Assembly (NCBI GenBank): GCA_007131895.1
Contig: SLPR01000427.1
Location: forward strand, 1 to 16,629
DNA from: Bacteroidales bacterium
GTDB lineage: Bacteria > Bacteroidota > Bacteroidia > Bacteroidales > UBA7960
Length of the DNA: 16,629 bases
Direction of reading: 5' to 3'
The notes beneath the pieces were generated by a model, which ran no database searches, had not been told where the DNA came from, and saw nothing but the letters and a program-made list of their open reading frames with translations. The stretch's first letter is position 1; the number at the start of each line of letters is the position of its first letter. A program made the position numbers and the translations under genes. Below are positions 9,801 to 15,400 of the stretch, piece by piece.

Positions 9801-9986
9801 CTGACAAATATTGGTATTAGCAGAGCTTCTGTTTTCTTCACCGGTCGTAACCTGTTCCTCTGGACTGATTATCCTAACTTCGACCCCGAAACTTCTACCG
9901 GTGGTGCCGGCAACTTCCAGGGTCTGGAATATGTTGCTCTGCCACAAACCCGGAGCTATGGTATGGGTGTAAGATTAAGTTTCTAA
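6825..9986 (+). CDS. SusC/RagA family TonB-dependent outer-membrane transporter
   Basis: This 1053-residue TonB-dependent transporter imports oligomeric nutrients together with its SusD lid. Visible in order: a signal peptide (residues 1-21, ending in SAQ), a carboxypeptidase-D regulatory-like domain (about 24-100, RRITGTVTD...MPGVTISVQGT...TDTNGRYEI), a TonB-box-like segment (LQEIVVTAFG, 101-110), the plug domain (about 115-245) with NALQGKVAGV, VTIRGSRS, PLYVIDGVPI and the SILKGPAASALYG signature, then a large beta barrel ending in aromatic Phe1053. The length is typical of SusC. The ATG follows an A-rich leader without Shine-Dalgarno, normal for this phylum. The SusD gene starts 27 bp downstream, so the two form an operon. 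There is no extra N-terminal signalling (STN) domain, so regulation through an anti-sigma partner is not suggested. The substrate is unknown. Confidence 0.97.
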   Translation: MKKICLIFAILVFLGNALSAQERRITGTVTDAVDGSTMPGVTISVQGTTQGTITDTNGRYEITVAEGATLVFSFIGMVTERRVVGTESVINVSLSMDLATLQEIVVTAFGIERERKALSYSVQEVSGEMMSQSGNPSMANALQGKVAGVIVRQSSGMPGSSSHVTIRGSRSFTGNNQPLYVIDGVPIASGSDVSGGVSGTDFSSRFLDINPEDIASISILKGPAASALYGMRATNGVVIITTKSGRGMAKGQTQVNFSTNYTWDEISRTPELQSTYAQGAGGVLNQNSSLSWGPRIDTLGTYFHRVLQQDFDGTNQVFDNVSPFFQTGHTLNATIDVSGAGDFGNYSVGFGQTEQTGIIDKTGMSRSTARLAGTFNISDRLTVGGNANFSSLDVDKIPGGSNLSNPLFTVYAAPRSYDLFGLPHHDPNDPYRQIHYRAAMDNPIWAMENSSFFEQTQRVFGNVNAGYQIADGIKLNYRLGTDYFITDGKEVYEKGSGNTGGRTAIPSGGQIMDFAYTRLELNSNINLTINRSLTDDIDFDLLVGSEYSDIQRRFMENTGRTITIGGFRNINNTGTQTVFESSNWQRTVGFFGNLGLSWRSALFLNASGRNDIVSYMPEGNRSFFYPSVGVGFAFTELLDLDEGGLTFAKLRASWAQVGQGGPLYSTQNIFITGGAAHVGGFIGPQGIQFPFQNQTGFTLSSVLRSPDLVPQNTSTTELGFDARFINNRIGIDYTFYMIDVTDQIFAVPIPSSTGFTSELRNAGRLETIGHEIVFNIVPVRTQDFEWNITTNFSTYKNEVLELAPGVTDIFLGGFVQPNVRAQAGSSYPVIFGTRFLRDDNGNIVNLDNPNSAFHGMPMADPEAGVIGDVQPDFEMNFINNFRYRNFNLSFQIDWRQGGYMYAGNTRLQKLYGMDKMTEDRESPFVAPGVKGFMDADGNLVITGDNDITLETNLQHQTYWLDAMDAIDESNVYETSFVRFRELSISYDLPLAALTNIGISRASVFFTGRNLFLWTDYPNFDPETSTGGAGNFQGLEYVALPQTRSYGMGVRLSF

Positions 9987-10013
9987 TCTGTTCATTAAAC
10001 AAAATAAGATATT

Positions 10014-11441
10014 ATGAAAAAACACAATTTATATAAAATTTTTGCTGCTTTGCTGATGATCTTCGTGATAACGGCATGTAGTGAAGAGAAAATGAATGAA
10101 ATAGACACCAATCCCAACAGCCCAACGGATGTTCCTTTGTCATTGTTGATGCCTCAGGCTACCATTGACATTCCTGTTACGGTTTCGGGCATTGACTTGT
10201 CATGGTACAGTTCCGTATTTGTAGAGCACACCACCGGTGCGCATGCGCAATTACGTGCAGCTGACAGACGTACTGCTGAAATTAACCCTACAACGGGTAA
10301 TAACCAGTGGAATTCTTTTTATGCCGGCGTAATTCCCAACCTGAATGTTATTATCGAGAAAACCGGCCCTGACGGTACAGAGCCCGGCAGATATGTGCAC
10401 ATGGGGATTGCCAAAGTAATGAAGGCCTATACTGTGGCCCGTATTACCGATACCTGGGGTGATGTGCCTTACACACAGGCATGGCAAGGATCTGCCAACC
10501 GTGCTCCCGAGTATGATACGCAAGAGTTTATTTATACTCAGGTGTTGCAGCAACTGCTTGATGAGGCCATTGCGGATCTTCAGACAGAAACGGTTTACAA
10601 TCCCGGAACTACCGACCTTATTTTTGGTGGGGATGTAGATCGCTGGATAAAAACCGCGTATGGTTTGAAAGCACGTTACCTGCAGAGATTGTCCAATACT
10701 ACGCATTACAGTGCTACTGCTGTAATTGCTGCTGCTAATAACTCCTTCACCAATCGTGCTGAAGAATTTACTTTCAGAAACTTTACTGAGGCTCCCACAG
10801 GGCAGCATACATGGTATCAGGAGTCAAATCTCAGGAAACACCACGTATTCAGCAAGCAAGTATATGACTTGTTGAATGACAGGGAAGACCCCAGACTGCC
10901 CGTCTGGATTGCTCCTGTTGCAGGAACTGACACAGTGTTTAATCCTGCACCAAACGGCGATGCTCAAAACGATCAGGGTGGTACTATCTACTCCAAGGCT
11001 TCATCCAATATTGTTTATGCTACTGCTCCCCTGGAAATGATGACTTATGAAGAAGTATTGTTCATCAAAGCAGAAGCTTACCTGGGTAGCAATATGGCTA
11101 CTGCCAAGGAGTATTACGTGGCAGGTATTACTTCCGCTATGGAAAGATATGGAGTAGATGCTGCAGATATTCAGGCATTTCTTGACAATGAGGACGTGCT
11201 TCCTGCTGGCAATTTAACCCTTGAGCATATCATCACGCAAAAGTATCTTGCCTTCTGGTTGTATAACCCCGTTGAAGCTTTCAACGATTACAGAAGAACC
11301 GGATTCCCCGAGATGACCAACGTTATTGGACCTCCTCCTCACAGGTTCCCTTATCCGCAAAGCGAATATGACAGCAATAGTGATAATGTTCCGCTTGGAC
11401 CCGAAACTATTTACACTGTTAAATTGTGGTGGGCACTTTAA
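10014..11441 (+). CDS. SusD-like lipoprotein (SusD-like_2 type), partner of the upstream SusC
   Basis: This 475-residue outer-membrane lipoprotein has a lipobox at Cys22 (VITAC followed by SEEK). The sequence after it (an MNEIDTNPNSPTDVP stretch, then LLMPQATIDI) and the aromatic-rich helices (QWNSFYAGVIPNLNVIIEKT, VARITDTWGDVPYTQAW, EVLFIKAEAY) are typical of the SusD-like_2 branch, which differs from the RagB-type SusD at the left edge of the window. The end (PYPQSEYDSNSDNV) also fits. The start codon lies 27 bp after the SusC stop, so it is the second gene of a SusC-SusD operon that closes with a hairpin terminator. It should bind ligand at the cell surface and hand it to the SusC barrel. 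Neither protein reveals the ligand. Confidence 0.95.
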   Translation: MKKHNLYKIFAALLMIFVITACSEEKMNEIDTNPNSPTDVPLSLLMPQATIDIPVTVSGIDLSWYSSVFVEHTTGAHAQLRAADRRTAEINPTTGNNQWNSFYAGVIPNLNVIIEKTGPDGTEPGRYVHMGIAKVMKAYTVARITDTWGDVPYTQAWQGSANRAPEYDTQEFIYTQVLQQLLDEAIADLQTETVYNPGTTDLIFGGDVDRWIKTAYGLKARYLQRLSNTTHYSATAVIAAANNSFTNRAEEFTFRNFTEAPTGQHTWYQESNLRKHHVFSKQVYDLLNDREDPRLPVWIAPVAGTDTVFNPAPNGDAQNDQGGTIYSKASSNIVYATAPLEMMTYEEVLFIKAEAYLGSNMATAKEYYVAGITSAMERYGVDAADIQAFLDNEDVLPAGNLTLEHIITQKYLAFWLYNPVEAFNDYRRTGFPEMTNVIGPPPHRFPYPQSEYDSNSDNVPLGPETIYTVKLWWAL

Positions 11442-11475
11442 TCGCCTGAAACAATCATTGTAAAATTATAGTATG

Positions 11476-11514
11476 CTGCCCGCGCATCGGAAACGATATG
11501 CGGGCAGTTTTTTT
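11476..11514 (+). terminator. Terminator of the SusC/SusD operon, GAAA tetraloop
   Basis: CTGCCCGC at 11476-11483 pairs perfectly with 11500-11507. After a G-T and a C-A position, ATCG (11486-11489) pairs with CGAT (11494-11497) around a GAAA loop. Seven T residues follow the stem (11508-11514). Confidence 0.93.
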
Positions 11515-11524
11515 GTGCCTTTTG

Positions 11525-11785
11525 ATGATTTCTTACAGATTTATCCACAATTTTGCTGATGCTTCTCTTGTTTTTCAAATATTGTCTGAATGGGATGAAA
11601 GTTCTTGGTTTGTGGCAGCTTTCTTATCCGATGGCTAAAGACAACGGCAATGGATACCGGGTATTGATCCTGTTTATAGCCTTCAGGATTGCCTGAAAGA
11701 TTTTAAAGCATTAAAGGATAGCGGATGGTCTGAGAAGCTGGTAATTTCCCGGTCGCTGAGATTGTCGAAACGATTAGATGTCTGA
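11525..11785 (+). pseudogene. Possible decayed reading frame with one internal stop
   Basis: A frame starting at an ATG runs 87 codons to TGA and is broken by a single in-frame TAA at 11636-11638. Both halves have protein-like composition (first half ends SSWFVAAFLSDG; second half contains WIPGIDPVYS and LKDFKALKDSGWSEKLV). I do not recognise a family. A frame this long with one stop can arise by chance, so this is only a candidate remnant. The last 12 codons overlap the REP-like repeat. The stretch 11515-11888 has no other coding candidate. Confidence 0.2.
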
Positions 11786-11806
11786 TAGTAAGCAACTGTT
11801 TCGACA
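11751..11806. repeat. REP-like inverted repeat between convergent genes
   Basis: TGTCGAAAC (11763-11771) and GTTTCGACA (11798-11806) form a 9-bp perfect inverted repeat with a 26-nt spacer. The left arm lies in GGTCGCTGAGATTGTCGAAACG (11751-11772, given in two parts: GGTCGCTGAGA then TTGTCGAAACG), which resembles the dispersed GGTCGCTGAGCTTGTCGAAG-type repeats I recall from Bacteroidota genomes. Its site between converging genes fits such elements. The genome-wide copy number cannot be judged here. Confidence 0.5.
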
Positions 11807-11888
11807 TGGGTTAAATGTAGCTTCCCGAACTGCTCATCGTCCCAATCGCACTTCTGAGACAGCCCATTTTTACTTCTGCGATCAATTC

Positions 11889-12881
11889 CTACTGCTGAAG
11901 AATAATTTCCCAGTTACCGGGCTCATAAATTTCGAACCTGAAAATACACTCGAAAGTAGTGTTCTGAAATACATCCAGCGTAACATAAGTGATAACGGCA
12001 TAAAGCGGAAATTCAGGCCTTAGAATATTGGCTCGGGTGCCGGTAACTGATGGTTCTCCTGAGGAGCTGTTAAGATCCACGCTTAAAATACGGCTGTCGC
12101 CTGCCCCGATGGAGGTGATGTTAATATTCACCTGCTCTGGATGATCAGATACTTTGCGCACATTATGACGAATGATATTGCGGATTTCGGTTATTTTATA
12201 TCTTTCAGCAGCCATCTCTCTGACATCTGAAGTAAAAAAACCACGACTTTTGATAGGTGGTGTTGGATTCAATGAATAACTTAAACCAACGCCAAGCCGG
12301 ACATTCTTTTTCCAGCCGTATTGGTAACTAATATCGTTAATTCCCTGGTAATAATGAAGAAGTAAACCCAGTCGGGGCAAGATACGTATACCGGTGGATA
12401 GTTTTACGAAAACCTCGGCAAAGGGAAAAGTATCATAATCAATGAAAACTTTTTTTTCAGGTTCGTTGTCTAAGGGAGTAAAAACTTGTTTCTGACTGGA
12501 GTTAAGCAAAAATGAACCTCCTATACCAAAGCCATAGTGCCATCGGGGATAATGAATCTGGATGGTCAGGGGCACATCCAGTCTTAAAAACTTAAGATCG
12601 TTGGTATAATCCATCAATCCTCCTGACCCGTCATTAATCATTCTTTGTTCGACCAGTGTAAGGGATGTAAGCAAAATTTCTCCACCCAAGGTATAAGTAT
12701 TGTTAAAGTAATGCCTGTATCCTGCTCCTGCAGAAAGACTTAGCCCGCCTTCAAAATCTGAACTTTGATAGCCTATTACCGAGTTGAAGTTTTGATTATA
12801 CATAATATACGTCTGTCCCTGTCCCAAAGAGAAAATGGGTATTAAACAGAATAGCCAGAGAAGGATTTGGTTCGTTCGCAT
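11889..12881 (-). CDS. Outer-membrane beta-barrel-like protein with conserved C-terminal domain (paralogue A)
   Basis: This 330-residue protein has a signal peptide (about 1-22, ending in SLGQGQ). Residues about 24-205 alternate amphipathic strands and turns with many Gly and aromatic residues (GYRHYFNNTYTLGGE, YPRWHYGFGIGGS, HYYQGIND, WKKNVRLGVGLSYSL), as in PorT/OMP_b-brl_2-type small outer-membrane barrels. A linker is followed by a beta-rich C-terminal domain (about 233-330, from RNIIRHNVRKVSDHP to NWEIILQQ) that I do not recognise. The neighbouring minus-strand gene encodes a gapless paralogue of exactly equal length. The last 97 residues differ at about 15 positions, while the barrel halves are much more divergent. 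The gene is transcribed away from its duplicate and converges on the SusD operon. The function is unknown; it has no enzymatic motif. Confidence 0.85.
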   Translation of the reverse strand: MRTNQILLWLFCLIPIFSLGQGQTYIMYNQNFNSVIGYQSSDFEGGLSLSAGAGYRHYFNNTYTLGGEILLTSLTLVEQRMINDGSGGLMDYTNDLKFLRLDVPLTIQIHYPRWHYGFGIGGSFLLNSSQKQVFTPLDNEPEKKVFIDYDTFPFAEVFVKLSTGIRILPRLGLLLHYYQGINDISYQYGWKKNVRLGVGLSYSLNPTPPIKSRGFFTSDVREMAAERYKITEIRNIIRHNVRKVSDHPEQVNINITSIGAGDSRILSVDLNSSSGEPSVTGTRANILRPEFPLYAVITYVTLDVFQNTTFECIFRFEIYEPGNWEIILQQ

Positions 12882-12903
12882 GGGATTGCTCTATTGTGGT
12901 TTG

Positions 12904-12941
12904 TGAATATAAATCGCCGTGGAATGGTTGTTACATCAAAA
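12904..12941 (-). promoter_or_regulatory. Candidate promoter block of paralogue A
   Basis: On the minus strand TTTTG (12937-12941) is followed after 25 nt by TATATTCA (12904-12911), ending 22 nt before the ATG. The same TTTTG-N25-TAyATTCA layout precedes paralogue B, and the spacer shares ATTCC and GCGA. Conservation in an otherwise divergent upstream region supports function. The spacing is longer and the -7 match poorer than the usual TTTG-N19/20-TAnnTTTG. Confidence 0.4.
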
Positions 12942-13059
12942 GAGTAAAAGATGCCATTATGCCATCCCCAAATTGCCAGGTATATTAAGATATTTCACTT
13001 TCGAATAATATAGTCCTATTATTAGAACACGGATCTAATATGCTTGGTTCAAACTGAAG

Positions 13060-13079
13060 AATAGACCTTTAGCAATATT
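13060..13079. repeat. 20-bp direct repeat, copy 1
   Basis: AATAGACCTTTAGCAATATT is identical to 14394-14413. It lies 179 bp upstream of paralogue A. The exact match between two otherwise drifted intergenic regions suggests a remnant of the tandem duplication or a shared regulatory site. Confidence 0.85.
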
Positions 13080-13109
13080 GGCAAACAAAAACCAAAGAAT
13101 TTAAACCTG

Positions 13110-13140
13110 GATTGAAAATTACTGACAGAGGCTTTCAATC
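13110..13140 (-). other. Inverted repeat just after the paralogue B stop codon
   Basis: GATTGAAA (13110-13117) and TTTCAATC (13133-13140) form an 8-bp perfect stem with a 15-nt loop, one base beyond the stop codon of the minus-strand gene. No clear U tract follows in the direction of transcription, so it may be a weak terminator or an mRNA 3'-end hairpin. Confidence 0.45.
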
Positions 13141-13141
13141 A

Positions 13142-14134
13142 CTACTGTTGAAGAACAATCTCCCAGTTGCCGGGCTCATATATTTCAATTCGGAAAACGC
13201 ATTCAAAAGGGTTGTTTCCAAATGAGTCCATCGTGACATAGGTGATGTTCAAATAAAGAGGGAAGTCGGGTCTCTGAATATTGGCACGGGTACCGGAAAC
13301 TGATGGCTCACCCGAGGAACTGTTAAGGTCTACGTTTAAAATCCGACTGTCGCCGGCTCCGATAGAGGTGATGTTAATGTTTACCTGATCGGGATGATCA
13401 GATACTTTGCGCACGTTATGGCGAATAATATTGCGTCTTTCGGTGATTCTGAAAATCTCAGCAGGAATTTCTCTTTCCCCGGAAGTGAAAAGTCCACGCC
13501 TTTTTAAGGTTGGGGGCGGGGAGAGGGAATAAGTAAGCCCCAATCCAACGCGTACATTCTTTTTCCATCCGTATTGGTAGCCAATATCGTTAATTCCCTG
13601 GTAATAGTGCAGGTTTAGGTCCAATTGGGGCAGAATACGTACACCCGAGGTAAACTGCACAAAAGCTTCTATTGTGGGAAAGCTGTCAAAATCTTTTACA
13701 ATTGTTTCTACAGGGTCCTGGTCTCTGGAAATAAAGGTTTGCTTTTGACTGGAATTTATTAATACGGATCCACCAAGCCCAAAGCCATAATACCAGCGCG
13801 GGTAATGAATTTGTATGGAAAAGGGGATATCCACTCGTACAAAATTTAACTCATTGGTGTAATCCAGAAATCTATCCATAGCTTGTCTGACGACACCTTG
13901 CTCGCTAAGCTTGGAGGTTGCTATTCTCAGATCCCCTCCCATGGAGTAGGTATTGTTGAAAAAGTGTCTGTAACCAATACCTGCTGTGAAGTTCAGCCCA
14001 CCTTCAAGATCAGAACTTCTGTGTCCAATTACAGAATTTATGGTTTGATTATACAAAATATAATACTGTCCCTGGCCCATAGAGATAATTGGTAAAAGAC
14101 AGAATAGCCAGAGATAAATGGATTTCGTTCGCAT
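13142..14134 (-). CDS. Outer-membrane beta-barrel-like protein with conserved C-terminal domain (paralogue B)
   Basis: This 330-residue protein is the tandem duplicate of the gene at 11889-12881. It has the same signal-peptide style (MRTKSIYLWLF, ending in SMGQGQ), the same barrel-like strand pattern (GYRHFFNNTYSMGGD, YPRWYYGFGLGGS, HYYQGINDIGYQYGWKKN) and the same C-terminal domain (about 233-330, ending NWEIVLQQ). It aligns to paralogue A without gaps. Changes cluster in predicted loop segments of the barrel (for example residues 78-90 and 133-150), and the C-terminal domain is nearly fixed. That pattern fits surface loops evolving under diversification while the C-terminal part keeps a common partner, but this is inference. 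The ATG context GCAA[CT]CCCATGCGAACGAA is shared by both genes. Confidence 0.85.
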   Translation of the reverse strand: MRTKSIYLWLFCLLPIISMGQGQYYILYNQTINSVIGHRSSDLEGGLNFTAGIGYRHFFNNTYSMGGDLRIATSKLSEQGVVRQAMDRFLDYTNELNFVRVDIPFSIQIHYPRWYYGFGLGGSVLINSSQKQTFISRDQDPVETIVKDFDSFPTIEAFVQFTSGVRILPQLDLNLHYYQGINDIGYQYGWKKNVRVGLGLTYSLSPPPTLKRRGLFTSGEREIPAEIFRITERRNIIRHNVRKVSDHPDQVNINITSIGAGDSRILNVDLNSSSGEPSVSGTRANIQRPDFPLYLNITYVTMDSFGNNPFECVFRIEIYEPGNWEIVLQQ

Positions 14135-14157
14135 GGGGTTGCTTTTTTTGGGGTTAT

Positions 14158-14195
14158 TGAATGTAATTCGCAGAGGAATCTTTTTTTATTCAAAA
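14158..14195 (-). promoter_or_regulatory. Candidate promoter block of paralogue B
   Basis: On the minus strand TTTTG (14191-14195) is followed after 25 nt by TACATTCA (14158-14165), ending 23 nt before the ATG. It matches the block upstream of paralogue A in both elements and in spacing. Confidence 0.4.
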
Positions 14196-14680
14196 TTTAT
14201 GATTGAAGTTGTTGAATTGAACTTACTTGCGTAATGGTCGCTGATTTTTACGACCATACAGTACTCATCTGGGGTTCATTAAATTGTTAGCAGATACCTT
14301 AATATCCTCCTTAATGAGTTGGGTTAATTGTTCTTGATTTGCAATGTCTTATACGTAAAAACCAGGTTTATCTATTTATGATTTAATCTGAATAATAGAC
14401 CTTTAGCAATATTAATGAAAATTTTCCAAGCAACTATCATTGCAATGAGAATATTTGCAAATATTTTTCAGAAACACTATCAGCATCCATGTTTGTGGAA
14501 AGTGACCTGAGAGCCCTTGACGATCTCATGTTAATCGCGCAAAAGCCGGGCCGGATTTATTTCGGACATACTTGAAGAATAATTACACTATGATTTTACC
14601 TCGCACAAGCTTTCTTGGCAACAGCCAATGGCAGTATGCACAGAATGCCTCGGGGTCATGATAAATAATCGTCGGTTATC
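14196..14680. other. Long non-coding stretch with several inverted repeats
   Basis: No convincing gene lies between paralogue B and the redox cluster. GTAATGGTCG (14231-14240) pairs with CGACCATAC (14251-14259) apart from one bulged A, about 100 bp upstream of paralogue B. AATATTTGCAAATATT at 14450-14465 is a perfect 16-bp palindrome. Short frames of 28-31 codons (starting at 14415 and 14489) are not supported by any family resemblance. Confidence 0.5.
14394..14413. repeat. 20-bp direct repeat, copy 2
   Basis: Identical to 13060-13079 and 260 bp upstream of paralogue B. The offset between copies is 1334 bp, close to the paralogue repeat unit. The larger gap to the gene here means about 80 bp of indel difference between the two leaders. 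Confidence 0.85.
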
Positions 14681-14729
14681 CCGTAGAATAGCACCGGTGA
14701 ATTTCAAATTCACTTAAGTATTCCTACGG
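14681..14729. other. Nested inverted repeats directly upstream of the redox-cluster promoter
   Basis: The outer arms CCGTAGAATA (14681-14690) and TATTCCTACGG (14719-14729) pair except for one bulged base. Inside them GTGAATTT (14697-14704) and AAATTCAC (14706-14713) form a perfect 8-bp inverted repeat around a single C. The element abuts the TTG of the following promoter. It may be a protein-binding site or the 3' end of an unrecognised transcript. The T run at 14739-14744 is too far away for a standard terminator. Confidence 0.6.
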
Positions 14730-14762
14730 TTGTATTGCTTTTTTATTTATCGTACATTTGCG
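14730..14762 (+). promoter_or_regulatory. Promoter with putative ArsR operator, thioredoxin-like gene
   Basis: TTG at 14730-14732, a 20-bp spacer and TACATTTG at 14753-14760 match the Bacteroidota -33/-7 promoter (TAnnTTTG exact). The -7 box lies inside ATCGTACATTTGCG (14749-14762), which recurs exactly at 16232-16245 in front of the small redox-disulfide gene. The shared 14-mer is longer than the promoter consensus requires, so it is a candidate operator half or core for the ArsR-family regulator encoded between the two sites. Confidence 0.7.
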
Positions 14763-14828
14763 TTGTTTAATTTTGATTCCATTGAGCTGGAATATAATCT
14801 TGTTAAAACCCATCAAAAAAGCACAGTT

Positions 14829-15266
14829 ATGAAAAATCTTCTTTTCATGCCGGTATTTATCTTTCTGGCTACTCTTTTTACCCTGGAAACACCAACCTAT
14901 GCTGCATCTCCTGACGAAGTTCAGGTAAGCAAAAAGGTGGTTGAAGTGTATTACTTCCATCGCAATCGCAGATGCGGACCTTGCAGAACCATTGAAAATC
15001 TTACCCAAAAAACCATGGAAACCTACTTCAATGCTGAAATGGAATCCGGTGATGTGATTTTTCATATCGTTAATGTTGAGAACGATGACCAGAAAGCTGT
15101 AGCCGAAAAGTTTAAAGTGGTAAGTACAGCTTTGTTTATCAATATTATTGAAGGTACAGAAGAAAATCCCTCTAATCTTACTTCCTTTGCCTACAGACAT
15201 GCCCGCAACGAAGACGCTTTTCTGACAGGTCTTAAGGAACACGTGGAAAAGGGATTGGGAAAATAA
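14829..15266 (+). CDS. Periplasmic thioredoxin-like protein, ArsF family-like
   Basis: This 145-residue protein has an N-terminal signal peptide (about 1-26, ending in TYAA), placing it in the periplasm. The ATG at 14829 is preferred to upstream TTG or other starts because it begins the signal peptide and lies about 70 nt after the promoter. The mature part is a thioredoxin fold with VVEVYYFHRNRRCGPC: Cys49 and Cys52 form the CxxC. The position where thioredoxins carry a cis-proline reads VVSTALFI, with no Pro. This YYFH...RC..C pattern, length and lack of cis-Pro match proteins that databases call the ArsF family (nitrophenyl nitroreductase subunit of arsEFG organoarsenical-resistance clusters), from memory. 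It heads a likely operon with the DUF1573 gene and arsR. Generic periplasmic disulfide redox protein is the alternative. Confidence 0.82.
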   Translation: MKNLLFMPVFIFLATLFTLETPTYAASPDEVQVSKKVVEVYYFHRNRRCGPCRTIENLTQKTMETYFNAEMESGDVIFHIVNVENDDQKAVAEKFKVVSTALFINIIEGTEENPSNLTSFAYRHARNEDAFLTGLKEHVEKGLGK

Positions 15267-15298
15267 GGTTTCTGGCCCGGTTATTGAAATAAGAGCTA

Positions 15299-15318
15299 TT
15301 ACTGAATTCATTCAGTAA
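15299..15318. other. Palindromic element between the thioredoxin-like and DUF1573 genes
   Basis: TTACTGAAT (15299-15307) and ATTCAGTAA (15310-15318) are perfect inverted repeats separated by two bases, 33 bp after the thioredoxin-like stop codon. No T run follows on either strand, so a DNA-binding site or mRNA-stability hairpin is more likely than a terminator. It does not resemble the operator-like 14-mer. Confidence 0.5.
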
Positions 15319-15400
15319 AAAAGCAATAAGCTCATGGGGGTTGCTTAATTCCCTGTGGGTGAGCTAATTTCAAGTAATTGTCCCATTAAAAATATATACA

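Noticed and set aside
11778..12023. Plus-strand frame of 81 codons overlapping the end of paralogue A
   Set aside because: Its second half is antisense to the conserved C-terminal domain and its start lies in REP-like sequence.
14415..14575. Two short overlapping frames (31 and 28 codons) after the 20-bp repeat
   Set aside because: Too short, no recognisable family, no promoter or start context; chance frames are likely.
14724..15311. Minus-strand open frame of 195 codons opposite the thioredoxin-like gene
   Set aside because: The plus strand carries a signal peptide and CxxC thioredoxin fold plus a consensus promoter; the antisense frame has none.
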